Assembly: GCF_008831285.2 (NCBI RefSeq)
Contig: NC_045143.1
Location: forward strand, 22,756,302-22,820,301
Direction: 5' to 3'
Length of the DNA: 64,000 nucleotides
DNA from: Nymphaea colorata
Taxonomy: Eukaryota > Streptophyta > Magnoliopsida > Nymphaeales > Nymphaeaceae
The notes beneath the pieces are model-generated. The model saw only the letters and a list, made by a program, of their open reading frames with translations. It was not told where the DNA came from and ran no database searches. Below are positions 1 to 13,155 of this stretch, one piece after another (position 1 is the first letter of the stretch; each line of letters starts with the position of its first letter). A program made the translations under genes and the position numbers.

Positions 1-1789
1 ACAAGTATCAAACTGAGTCAGAATTTCATTGATAAAATTTTTGATTACATGACCCGCTTCAGATTTGTGTTTCATAAGAAAAACCCAACTAACACGACTG
101 TAATCATCAACAACAACAAGATAATACCGATGACCCTGAAGGTCAGGAGTACGACTCGGGCCCCAAACATCAAAATGAAGTAACTCAAACACAGAGTGGC
201 TACTTCTACTGGACCGCGGAGGAAAGGATGACCGATGGTGTTTGCCTAACTGACAAGACTCACATTGAAAAGAAGACTTATGAGACAGCTGAGGGAGAAC
301 ATGCAGCAGTTTCTGAAACGGGAGATGTCCAAAACGTAAATGCCAAGTATAAGCCGAGGATGAGGACGACCCCGACGAGGTAGATCCAGCAAAGGGAAAG
401 GAATGCACTAGCCTGTAGAGACCCCCCTGTTCACGGCCACTGCCAATCACCCTGCCCGTCAGTATATCCTGAAACACAAGAGAGGAAGAGTCAAATATAG
501 CACGACAATTTAATTCTCTGGTAATCTGACTGATAGAAAGTAGGCTATGGGGGAATTCTGGTGCATGAAGAACGTGCTGCAGCGGTAATGATGAAGTTGG
601 ACCTCTCCATGTCCAACAACTGGTGAATATTTTCCATCTGCTAGAATAACCAAACGACCCGGTGGAGTAGGGACGTAAGAGGTGAATTGCGCCTTATCCC
701 CACAGAGATGTGTCGATGCACCAGAATCAATAAGCCAATCTGTAGTGTTAGTAGCAGAGCAGACTGTACAGGCAGAATACATACCAAATGAAGAAGCACT
801 CGCAGCGGTAGGAACAGTAGAAGTGGTCGGACCAGGGGCTTGATGGGCTCTTTCGCCAATCAAGTTCCTCAACTGAGAGAGAATGTCATCTACATGCAGC
901 TCACTGGAGGAGGCAGTGTGCTGAGGCTTAGGCTGCTCGGGAGAATCAGTAGATACAGTCTGATTTGCAAAAGCTAGACGGCCATGTTTCTGCCAACACT
1001 TATCCACAGTATGACCAATGCGGTGACAAAACTGACATACAGGGCGCGAAGGGGTATTGCCACGGCCACGACCCCCTAGTCCTCTGGCAAAAAAGGGTCC
1101 ACCTCTGCCACGAGTAGCAAGCATAGCAGAAGTGGTATCAGGAACAGTCGATGCAAAGATCGGAATTCTGCTTAGCCTACTGTAAGCCTCATCAATAGGA
1201 GGAATCGAGGGACTAGTAAGCATTTGGTTCTTTGCTGATTCATAAACAGAGTCTAAACCAGAAAGAAATACCCCTACCATAAGCATATCTCTGTATGCCT
1301 TTGTTGTTCACACTTGCATGCGGGAAAGTAGCTATTCAGTCTCTCAAACATGGACTTGAGACTAGAATAATAAGTGTGAAGAGGTCGGCCATCTTGTCGC
1401 ATCTGATGAATATCATGATGAAGCTGCATAATGCGCGTTTCATTTCTTGCCTGTGAATACGTGGCAGCAAGGGAATCCCACATATCCTTTGCACTTTCCT
1501 TGTGCAAGACTTCATTTGCAATTTCTTGAGAGAGAGTACCAACAATCCAGACCATAACCAACGAATTATCTTTGAACCAAGTAGTATATTTTCCAACCTT
1601 CTGTACGGGCTCGGGCTCCAATATGAGATATTCCTTGTCATGAGCGATCAAGGTTCTTTTTACTTGCATGGCCCACATCTCGTAATTACCCCCATCCATT
1701 TTGGTGATAATGCTGGAAAATGGGGAACTCTTCATCTCTCCCGACGAGACAAAGGAAGAGGTATTAGCTCCATTACTAATTTCAGACAT
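1..1789 (-). pseudogene. Copia gag-protease-integrase reading frame with frameshifts
   Basis: Reads leftwards from an ATG at 1789. 1789-1274 is a gag (UBN2-type) segment starting MSEISNGANTSS with a WxxMQVKRTL-like core. The frame shifts near 1286 and continues at 1286-510 with a CCHC knuckle (CQFCHRIGHTVDKC) and a protease site (WLIDSGASTHLC). A second shift near 580-600 leads to a third frame that continues to base 1 with WHLRFGHLPF and CESCQLGKHH (the HHCC zinc region of GAG-pre-integrase) and LLHFDVWGPS...VVVDDYSRVSW (integrase core). The two frameshifts show the copy is not functional. Reverse transcriptase and RNase H would lie further left. Confidence 0.9.
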
Positions 1790-2039
1790 CTTTTAACTCA
1801 AAAAAAAAGGAGGAAACCGAGCCACGGAATAAGAAGCGCAGAAATATACAATCACATGTATATAACTACGAAAAGATCATAAAGATGATAGCAACCAATA
1901 CTCAATGAGACGAGACATGTTGACCTGGACGAGAAGGCAGTTGTGTAAAAGAGAGCAGACTGAACGAAAGAAACAACAGAAGGGCTGGGGCCAGAGAGGA
2001 CGCTGGCAGAACAGGCGAAGCATCAACGGGCGCAGGCGT

Positions 2040-2460
2040 TCAGTCTGTTGGGCGGAGCAGCGACAGACAGCGGAGCAACGGCAAAGTGCACACTCAGCGG
2101 CGGCGCAGGCGGGTGCAGGCAGAGTGCGCAGGTTGAGGCAACGCTTGCGGGACGGCGGCGAGCGCAGGCTGAGGCGACGGTGCGGGACGGCTGGCGGGCT
2201 GAGGGACAGCAGACAGGCAGGCTGAGGCGACGGTCGGACAGCAGCAAACGATCGGACGGCGGCGATGGGCAGGACGGCGGCGGCAGGCGGCAATGGGCAG
2301 GACGGCGGCGGCAGGCGGCAATGGGCAGGGCTGCGATGGGCAGGGCGACGAGGGGCAGCAGGGATGGGTCGGGCGGCAATGGGCAGGGCGGGGTCGGGCG
2401 GCGGCAGCTGACGCCGATCAGGCGGCGGCTGGCGCCGCTCAGTCGGCGACAACTCGCTGA
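2040..2460. repeat. GC-rich minisatellite in the Copia leader
   Basis: Degenerate tandem repeats built on CGGCGGCAGGCGGCAATGGG-like units lie between the primer binding site and gag. The clearest copies are around 2270-2360. The composition is far more GC-rich than anything else in the window. The long open frames here on both strands (Pro-rich or Gly/Arg-rich) are by-products of the repeat. Confidence 0.8.
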
Positions 2461-2488
2461 GGAGGAGACGGCTGTGGCTCTGATACCA

Positions 2489-2653
2489 TGATAAATTTCA
2501 AGAGAACTAATCTTTGATTAACCTCGAAAGAAACCCTAACTCCTCTTTATATAGACTAGAGGAGAGGGAAAAGTTACAAGAAAGTCATTAAAACAAACAT
2601 TATTACACAAATGTCCTCTCAAGCCTAATACTGAATATAAACACGTCTTAACA
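2489..2653 (-). repeat. 5' LTR of the left-edge Copia element
   Basis: 165-bp LTR with TG...CA termini: on the minus strand it starts TGTTAAGACGTG and ends AAATTTATCA, immediately followed by the primer binding site. It contains a TATATAAAG box on the minus strand (about 2547-2556). Very short for a Copia LTR. Confidence 0.85.
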
Positions 2654-3872
2654 CTTTTCATCTTCATTTCCATTGTCTGCTTCAAATTCTCCTCCTACAT
2701 CTCGATGTATATGGGATTTTCATCATCAACTTCCTCTGCTCCTTATTGAGCATGTGCTGAAATACATTCTTGTAGTTATTGTTATGTCATGAGGACATTG
2801 TTTGTCCAGGTAAAGTGTATATATACCTTCTTAATTAATTAGGATTGTGAGGGCTGAATTATTGCTTTCGTCCCCTCTTTTCTGCAGTTCTCTCTCCTTT
2901 CCTCTATTTTCTGCTGAACTTGAACTTGTAGTTGCTTAATGAAGTCTGATATAAAAATTCTCTCACCTCCTGCACGTGTGTTGTCTTAGTATTGTTTGTT
3001 CATCCATATTCAGTCATTGTATCTTGACGGTTGAAGTGTCATGCATGCAAAACATTAACCTTGAATTTGCCCAGAGTATCTTGCAGATGCATAGACATCA
3101 TGCTCCCAGATCCACACCTGCTTCAGTGCCATCTTGCATTTCATTCTCTCATTTGTAGCTGCTTGGTAATAGTACATTTACATATATCTAGGATGTTATA
3201 TGCACCTACTTCAACTCTGCAGATTGAGGTCCCAAGTTAAACTATATTTAGCAATGTGCAGTACCTGAAATGTTCTGCCTGGTTTCTCAAAGATGACAGT
3301 GGATGAGGTGCATTTGTCTACACTTTCACCTTGTTCATGACTTCATGCTTTTCCTAAAGCACCCTTGACTATTATTATTTTAATTTTATAGGAAAAAATT
3401 ACTCAATAATGTAAGCAACGGGGTGTCACCAATTGAAGGCAACATTATTTTGCATTTCTACTTTGGTTTTGGATTGATAGTGATGTTATGGCGCAACTGT
3501 TTTTATTTTGTTTATCATAACCTCCCTCAAAATGGGCAAAGCTTACCAGACATTGTAAGCTTCCTAACTTCATCTCTAGTTAAACTTCCAATGAGTTCAT
3601 TTCTTTTCTTCCTCTGCTACTGTTTATAAATGCTGCTCACTGGTAGCTTGTGTTCACAAATTCATGGAACTTGACATTGGTAATCACACCCTTCCTTACA
3701 CAACCTTATTAAATAAGCACCTCCAATTTCTGGAATGTAAATATTGGTGGTTCTTTCGAAACTTGCATATTTGCCATTTTCTTTGCATGTCTTTCAGATA
3801 CAATCATCTACTATTGGTTATTATTTTCTATAAAACAGTGTGCAGACATTGATTTTCTCTTTTTGCATTCAG
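2654..3872. other. Probable LSM4 intron sequence, no gene seen
   Basis: AT-rich non-coding DNA between the Copia LTR and the first visible LSM4 exon. No Sm1/Sm2 motif exon of LSM4 was found here in any frame, so the missing exons should be left of the window. Confidence 0.55.
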
Positions 3873-4792
3873 GTGATCGACAAAGTTCAAGAAGAAACTA
3901 ATAAAAGCCGAACAGGTGTGTTGTAATTTTTTGTTGGTCTTTTCGTCTATGGCTCTTCCCGAAGAATAGCAAAGCAGGGCATGAAAATTTACCAATAGTA
4001 TGAAAATTTACCAAATAAGCAATGTTATAAAAGGTGTATCATAACGCGTATCGGTCAGGCCGACCTATACGCCATATCGTAACGTATCGCAAACATAGCG
4101 TATCGTAAAATTAAATTTTTAATTTAAAAAATATTAAAAAATCAGAAAAAAATATAGAAAAATCATTAAAAGTCCCATAAAATAAACAAAAAATCAGAAA
4201 TCAAGAAAAATGTATTCAAATATAAAAAATATCATCATGCATGAGGAACATTCATGTGTATCAACAACACATTCAAAAATAAGAAATCAGAGATTCAAAA
4301 TAACATAATAAGCATCCATCACAATTTTAAACTTGAAAATTTTGTAGAAATTTAGGACCTAGAGTCTTAGGACTTAGATTACATCACAATTTCATAAGTT
4401 CAAAACATATAGTTATCATCTTTTATGATTCAACGATAATATCTCCCAAATCGATGAATCCTTTGTTATTTTTTATGAAAATGGGCAAAATCTCTCTCTT
4501 TCTCACGTCTCTTGGAGTCTTTAAACACAAGAAGAGAGAGGGAGGAGTGTTTAAACTTTAAAACATAAAGAATTTTGTGTTTTTTCTCGTATCGTACGAT
4601 ACGGAGGATACAGGCGATACGCTTACGATACTCGTACGATACTGGCGATACGCATATGATACACACACGTATCGTATATCGTAAGCATACTATATAGGTT
4701 TTCTAAACCCTATGTCACATAGGTACGGGTACGGATGCTGGTACGGGTACTGGTTTGGATTTTTTTCAAAAAACTTGGGTACGAGAGTACGG

Positions 4793-4837
<45 letters not shown>

Positions 4838-6699
4838 TATAGAACATAACATAAGAATTCAAACAAAATAACACATTCATGATTCAAATTTTATAGTTTC
4901 TAAAGAAGAAACTATTGAAAAAAATATGAAAACGCAGCTCAGTGTGTGTTTCCTGAGTGTAAATAACAAATCTGAAATCCTAAATTTTGGATAGGAAAGG
5001 ACTCTGTCAACTTTGATCGAGTCCTAAATCGGACGGATATGGTCCTGGGTACGTTGATCCTATCCGGTACTGTTTGACCAGTACCCAAGAGGTACCCGGG
5101 ACAGTACCAATATCAGCACCGGTGTCGTACCTGATCGGTACGGGTACGCTGCCTTTACAGTAGTACTTATGTGACAAAGTCTAAACCTATACGATACGTA
5201 TCGTAAGATACAAATAACATTGCAAGTAAGCATCTTTTGAAGCATGTCTTGACCTTGCTAAAAACGTGACTTTTGTAGTATGGTAACAATGACTGCCACT
5301 AAACAGTATTTGATGCATGATTGCTATAGTCGTAATCAACCACCAATTTATCATCCTGCTGATTGGATCATCTCCTCTACACAGTTCGCCACTTGATCAA
5401 CATTTGATAGTTCTTTTGGAGTTTATGTCCAAAAGCATAAGGTTAGTTTTGACATCACCTGCACGCAAACGGCTTCGTGCATGGGAATTATTGGTGCATG
5501 GGGTCCGTTATTGCCATTTTATAATAATTGAACAAATGCATATTCTGTAAATGTGCTATTGTATAGATTGATTGCAATCACCTGCCATTGTTGTAGAAAC
5601 TAAAAATGACGAGGCATAGGAGATGCCAGTTTACTAGATTGGTCTACCCTAGTGTAGAAAGTTATTTATTTATTTTTTTTGCCTGATGTAATCTAATTGT
5701 GGTTTTTCATCATCGGGTGTTCTCCCAGATGCTAATTTACTGCTTTGTCTGTCCAGATAGAAAACCTCCAGGTGTAGGGCGTGGAAGGGGAAGAGGCAGA
5801 GATGACAGCAGTGGCCGACCAGCAAAGAGCATTGGGCGGGGCCAAGAAGATGGATCTGGTAAAGGTGGTGGCAGTGGTCGTGGTAGGGGTGGATCTGGAG
5901 GCAAAGGTACTGGGAGTAAAGGTACCAATCTGTACTGTTACTCCATTTTTGTGCTTGATAAATAGAAGTCTTATGAATGGTCAACTGGAAAAAGCCGACC
6001 TCAACTTTTGTGATTGTCAACCACGTAAGCTTTTTTCATGTTAAACGAAAACAAACTGCTAACTAGCGTGAGCCTTTTCCCTTGATTTTGTAAACGCTGC
6101 ACTCCTGTGAAGGTGTACTTTACCTCTACTGGCCTTTGGGTGTACAAACTCGAGATCTATTTCGGGCCGGCCGGCCCGGGCCCGACCCAGCCCGTTTGAT
6201 AATAAAAAATTATTTTAATTATAAAATATTTTTTAATAATATAAAATATATTTTTAATTATAAAATACACATTATTAAGTTTAAAAAATAATAAAAAATA
6301 ATTTTTATAAATTATTAACGGGCTGGATCGGGCCGGGCCGACCCAGGCCGCACAACCGGGCTCGGCCCGACAGCTCGTTTTCCAAGCCCGGGCCCGACCG
6401 AGCCGGGTATTGGGTACCCGATGGGTACCCTGCCCGACGCCCACCCTTAGATCTATATTTGTAACATTGGGTTTAACATTTTTAAAATATAGCCACAGTT
6501 GCGTTTTTTAGTACCTAATACTTTGGTGCTTGTATGAAATTATCTTGTTTGAATATGGGCATCCTATTAGTTGGTCCGTTTAAGGACATGCAACACCCAT
6601 GATATTCTTTTCAGTAGACTGAATAGTTTTACTGACTCGATGATTCCATTCGTATGCATCTCTTCTGTTGAAATAGGTGGTGGACGTGGACGCGGTTGA
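3873..6699 (+). CDS. LSM4: LSM4-like U6 snRNA-associated Sm protein, C-terminal exons only
   Basis: Three spliced exons: 3873-3915, 5757-5921 and 6677-6699 (stop TGA 6697-6699). They encode [14 protein letters not shown], then [20 protein letters not shown] followed by a Gly/Arg/Lys-rich stretch, then GGGRGRG-stop. The junctions are GT-AG and phases match (1 nt carried over each intron). The [13 protein letters not shown]...[15 protein letters not shown] sequence and GRGRG end are the hallmark tail of plant LSM4, a subunit of the LSM2-8 (U6 snRNP) and LSM1-7 (mRNA decay) rings; RGG-type tails are methylated in this family (known, not seen here). The Sm-fold exons are absent from the window. 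Intron 3916-5756 is swollen by nested hAT elements, and intron 5922-6676 by a GC-rich repeat. No lesion is visible in these exons. Confidence 0.9.
4020..5222 (-). mobile_element. hAT deletion derivative in LSM4 intron, split by a second element
   Basis: Starts CAATGTTATA (4020) and ends AATAACATTG (5222), flanked by near-identical 8-bp target duplications CAAATAAG (4012-4019) and CAAGTAAG (5223-5230). Both ends are dense in GTATCG/CGATAC motifs, including the exact palindrome GTATCGTACGATAC at 4589-4602. The sequence is the reverse-orientation relative of the element at 43009-43696. Without the nested insert (4710-5179 plus one 8-bp duplication) it is about 725 bp. No coding capacity. Confidence 0.88.
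4710..5179. mobile_element. hAT-like MITE nested in the previous element
   Basis: 470 bp with imperfect terminal inverted repeats (CTATGTCACATAGGT at the left, complement of CTTTGTCACATAAGT at the right) and a perfect 8-bp target duplication TCTAAACC at 4702-4709 and 5180-5187. The subterminal regions are repeats of GGTACGGGTAC. The middle holds an (AT)n tract (about 4796-4834). Related sequence recurs at 41861-42110 and the end at 41540-41629. No coding capacity; 8-bp duplication fits hAT. Confidence 0.88.
6130..6450. repeat. GC-rich GGGCCGGGC repeat with AT-rich centre, probable MITE
   Basis: In the last LSM4 intron. It begins near GGGTGTACAAAC and ends near GCCCACCC. Both flanks are stacked GGGCCGGCC/CGGGCCCGACC motifs around an AT-rich core (6200-6310). 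This resembles widespread plant elements with GGGTG termini; a clear target duplication was not found. Confidence 0.55.
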
Positions 6700-7710
6700 T
6701 CTGTTGCAGAGGGTAATGGGCAAAGGTGCACAATGGATGAAGTTTCAAATGTTTTATCATGGCTGCAGCATCTTGTTGAGGACGTTATACTTCTCGTGGG
6801 GTTGGGCTTGTGGATGTAAGATTATATATTACGGTGATCTTTCACCAAAAGCTAATGGTTAGGGATGAAAGATTTGCAGGTTACAATTCCTTTGGTTTAA
6901 ATAGAATCTGAAATTTTTTTGGTTGGCCCTTCTTTTGCTTTTCTATTGCCTGTTCATTTACTTTTCAAGTCACATTTTCTGTTGGTTTATATAGTTTAAC
7001 TGACTTTTAGTATGTTTTTAGTGCTGTACGATCCCTTCAGTTCTCTCTCTCTCTCTCTCTAGCAACACACCCAATACGATTATAAAACGACACGAGTTTT
7101 ATGGGTGGTCTTGTGAATTTGTGGCCTTTTGGGGGCAGATTGGAATATGGACTGTCACATGGGTGTGGCTATGATGCAGTACGGGTAAGCACTCTGGGCG
7201 TAGTCACACCATTTCTCAAAATTGTGGGCAAGAGGGGCGACGACAGGGTATATATATATATATTAAAATCAAAATTAAATTAAAAAGGAGGATAATGCAA
7301 AAGTTTGGTGGAAGGGAAATAAGGGAGGAGAAAAATCAAAATTAAGGCGAAGCACTGCAGTCGCAGGTGTTTTAGAAAACGAGTTGAGCTTCATGTGGCC
7401 TGTTTCTGAATGTGTCCTGCATTGACTCCGTGACTCAATACGAGGAGTGGGTGTTCGGCTCAATCCGACTCATATGGGCGCATTAATTGGTGTGATAACC
7501 CAAATTGGGATTCTATGAAAAGTAAATATATATTTGAATTTGTCAAATGCACAAACCAAATATTAAATTGAAAATCAATATTTCAAAACAAAGTTTGATT
7601 CAATTGAAATCTATTTTCAATCAAAGTATGGATGAAAATACCCTTTTCAAATTAAATTTGATAGAATTTTTAAAATTTTCTCAAATTTAAATGGAATTGT
7701 CATACTTCAA
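6700..7710. other. LSM4 3' flank / intergenic, no gene seen
   Basis: The first few hundred bases after the LSM4 stop are probably 3' UTR. A (CT)n run lies near 7041-7061. From about 7480 the sequence becomes very AT-rich, up to the edge of the LTR repeat at 7711. No supported coding sequence. Confidence 0.5.
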
Positions 7711-9871
<2,161 letters not shown>

Positions 9872-10621
9872 GATGCTCCTCTTTGCTGCTAAGCCAGTGT
9901 AATCCGTACTTAGTGGCAAAGATAAGCACCACAAATTTTGACCAACGAAAATTTGGCTAAAAATTGAAATGTCGGAAGCGCATTTCAAGCTTAAACCATT
10001 ACTTGAATGGGTGGTTTGAGATTATGTTGTAGATTTAAGCCCTTACCTACGGGTATTTGCCAAAATTGAATTCAGGTTTAACTTCCTTGAATGGGTTGCC
10101 TTGGCTTGCGTTGTAGGTTTAACCCCTTACCTGCGTGGGCCGCTCTTTTGTCCATAATTTCATGTTTTACCTCTTTTCTGAATGGGTTGCTTATAACAAG
10201 CGGAAATGCCAAGAAAGAACATTCATCACCTCGAATGTCTTTGTTGAAGCTATGAATAAGACCCTATTGCTTCTACATTGGTTGTGACAAAAAGATTTCC
10301 TATCACCTTGAGTGCCTTATGATGTAATTTTTATTTTCACCGAATGCTGGATTTTGAACTTGCTTAATAAAATTTCTCAAACTAGTGCTTGGGTTGAGCT
10401 TGCTTTGAAAAACCCTTTGCCAAATAGTCAAGTTCTGCTTGCTCCATAAGATTCCCTTGTCTAGTGACATGGTTGAGCTAGCTTTAGAATGCTCCGAACC
10501 TAGAGGCTTGATTGTGCTTGATCAAATCTTTAGCTTAGCAAGTGAGTTGATTTTATTGGGACATGACCCTTTTTCTTGACGGACAATGATGATTTTGTGA
10601 AAAAAATATATATTTTGCAAA
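9872..10621 (-). mobile_element. Internal remnant of the LTR element adjoining copy A
   Basis: Collinear with 13156-13865 next to LTR copy B. It contains the polypurine-proximal part of a non-coding internal region and stops abruptly at 10621, where a genomic segment shared with 58650-58826 begins. No supported reading frame. Confidence 0.7.
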
Positions 10622-10791
10622 AGCATTATGATTTCTTGAACTACGTGGAGCCCATCACCCGGAAGGTTGAGTTGGATTCGAGGAGTGTAAGCAAGAGATG
10701 TAAAGGACAAATTGCCTTAAAAGACTTTAGCAAGATGTAGCATGAGAACAAAGTTTACTAAATCAACTATAGTTTTGCAGCTCTTTTTCAT
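10622..10791 (+). repeat. Duplicated genomic segment, left piece
   Basis: About 170 bp matching 58650-58826 in the same orientation (shared blocks such as AAGGTTGAGTTGGATTC, GATGTAAAGGACAA, TTTAGCAAGATGTAGC). It ends exactly at the outer end of LTR copy B, so it is the host sequence into which that element inserted. Confidence 0.8.
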
Positions 10792-11820
10792 TGTTTGCAT
10801 CCCCAAAAATATTTGGTTTTTGGAGTGCTATAGAAAAATGAGGTTTTATTTTGAAATGAGAAAGAAAGGGACTCGCCCATCAGTACGAAGATTGACCATT
10901 CCCGGTGCCTTTACTAGGGATAACCAATCCAATGGTTATGTTTATTCTTGATGTATTATATTTTTGCTTAAACATCTGTTCATTCTAAATGTGGTGCGGT
11001 GTTTGAGAAAATATCGAAGATTTGAAGTTTCAAATTTTTGAGAAAGTTTTTAAAGAACCATTTGAGAGTATAAAACGCTTTGATTTGAAAAAATCTTGAA
11101 TTTAGAAATCTTTATGAATATTGTTTGAAAATATTTGAAGATCATCTTTTAAAGTCATTTTAGTGTTCTCTTAAGAAATCAAGTAGGTTTGAGACTTCAC
11201 TCTAATTTGATTACTACCTAGCTAGAGCTTCATCTCATCTAGCATAAGTTCTTTTAGAGATGTGCTTGTGATCATTTGTGATTTTAAGTGAATGTGGATA
11301 TATGAATACATTGACCTTACATGATTAGAAACAAATCATTCATTCATATTTATCTAAAAGCATTCATACCATCATATACATCTAAGTTTATCATTTTTAT
11401 TTATATAATCGTAAATATTTTTATGAAAAGAGAAAAGTTTTGAAAATAGAATTGGATTGTAGACCATCAAACATGATTCTAATATTGGGTCATTACTTGA
11501 GTTTTGGTCTTGCTGAAGCTGATAACTGAAAAGTTAAAACCTTTGATCTTGGGAGAAAAATATCCAAAAGAATGGAAAAGAGGAAATACTTTAATCTGAG
11601 AGAAATAGAAAGATAGAGAAAGAGAAATAGATTTTAAAGATCACCAAATAAAAGATTTAAAAAGGAATGGAGATACATATCTTTATACGTATTTATATAT
11701 ATATATATATACATATATGTATAAGTATGTATATGAAAGTTTATGAAAAGAAAGTATTAACTCAAATGGAAAAGAAAAAGAAGATCTTAGAAAATGAGAG
11801 AGAGAGAGAGAGAGTATTAG

Positions 11821-11880
<60 letters not shown>

Positions 11881-13155
11881 CTTTAAGAGAGAGATAAAAG
11901 ATTATAGAGGCAAAATCAAACACAAGTATATATCTTCATTCATACGCATATGAAAATTCGTAAGAGAATATGTTGAATCATAGAGAGAGAAAGGCAAAAA
12001 AAGATAGTCATGTGCATGTATATGTATATAACATGTATATATATATGTCTTCGTGAAAGTTGAAATTAAGAAATAACTTTAAAATATCCAACTTCGAGTT
12101 TTTTATGTTGGCCAGGGAGGAACTTAAGCTTATGCAAGAGCTTACTCTAAGTCTCCAAGACGACATTGAAGAGAATTCTTGCTTTAGAAAATCTTTTGAA
12201 AAACATGATTCCAAGTATTTTTATATGTAATTATAAAACATTATTAGTTTGTTTATTACTAGAGAATATATTTCTTCCACCATTAGGTATGGAAGAAAAT
12301 CAAGCAACGTAATAAAACACTCATTGATGTTCTTAATCAAGTGATTAAGAGAGAAACTAAGCAGGATAATGATGTGAATATGCATTTTAACATTACATAT
12401 TTATGAAAGGTTTTTTTCGGGTTGAACAAATCTCAACATAACAATGAAAAGATCCCAACCCAAACACTCATTCTCACCGTTTATTCATATATAAATAGAA
12501 CCACTATGCATGAATAATATCTCAAAACAAAGTAACATTTAAGAGAAAAGAGAAGCATGCTTCAATCCTAAACTGAAATCCTATTTCACATTCTCACGTT
12601 CTCGGTGCACTCAAAAATAAGAGGGTGATTATAATAAAAAATAAAAAGACACGTTTTTAAATGTGTATTAAAAAGGATAAAAATGATTTTTGTTAAAAAC
12701 GGGGCCAACTCCATTCTTGAGTGATTCAGAGCTTGTTTTAAATTCAGATTGGGTTCAATTGGTTGCCAACGCATTCTAGTGAGTGTTTTAAGCTTAAAAA
12801 CACTATTTTTTGCTCGAGAACAAGACATAATAAAAGAAAGGTCTGTGCATGCATGCATGGTGCTTACAACATCAAACTTTATTGTTTTGATCTCATTTTT
12901 GGATTTTGATTTTGAAATTCTCAATTTGGGTTTTGGATCCAATTTGGATCCGAGAGATGAATTTTGAATTTGAATCTCAAGTCTAAAGTTGGGTTTTGAA
13001 TTTGAATTTTACGTTTGGACTTGGACTAGATATTTGTTTTGGATCAAATAGTTGTGCATTTGTTTAAGGTCTAAAAATTAGATCCAAAAGAAAAATGAAT
13101 TTTGTTTGGTTGAAAATGGAATACTGTCTTTTCTGAAAAATGTGGGTTGATAACA
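10792..13155 (-). repeat. Long LTR, copy B (complete 3' LTR)
   Basis: 2364 bp, TG...CA ends, closely similar to copy A over about 2.1 kb (offset 3315 falling to 3244 because (AT)n tracts differ in length). Contains an (AT)n tract at about 11826-11878 and GAGA runs. It lacks the roughly 850-bp stretch seen in copy D (about 21045-21895). Confidence 0.85.

Larger units (their letters stand above)
1..2653 (-). mobile_element. Ty1/Copia LTR retrotransposon, truncated by the left window edge
   Basis: Minus-strand Copia element. From its 5' end it has a short LTR (2653-2489), a tRNA-Met primer binding site directly inside it (the complement of TGGTATCAGAGCC at about 2476-2488), an unusually GC-rich leader, gag, zinc knuckle, protease, GAG-pre-integrase zinc region and the start of the integrase core, which runs off the window at base 1. 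Domain order PR-IN before RT is diagnostic of Copia. The target duplication cannot be tested because the 3' LTR lies outside. The element sits upstream of LSM4 exons on the opposite strand. Since the earlier LSM4 exons are not found between it and 3873, it probably lies inside an LSM4 intron (inference). Confidence 0.93.

Noticed and set aside
1877-2452. 191-codon Pro-rich minus frame (and Gly/Arg frames on plus)
   Set aside because: Produced by the GC-rich tandem repeat in the Copia leader; open in several frames at once.
2476-2488. tRNA gene at TGGTATCAGAGCC sites (also 27127, 34407)
   Set aside because: Only the 12-13 nt complementary to a tRNA 3' end are present, directly at LTR borders; no cloverleaf.
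5670-6020. Minus and alternate-frame ORFs over the LSM4 glycine-rich exon
   Set aside because: Shadows of the RGG-coding exon, which is fixed by splice sites and LSM4 similarity.
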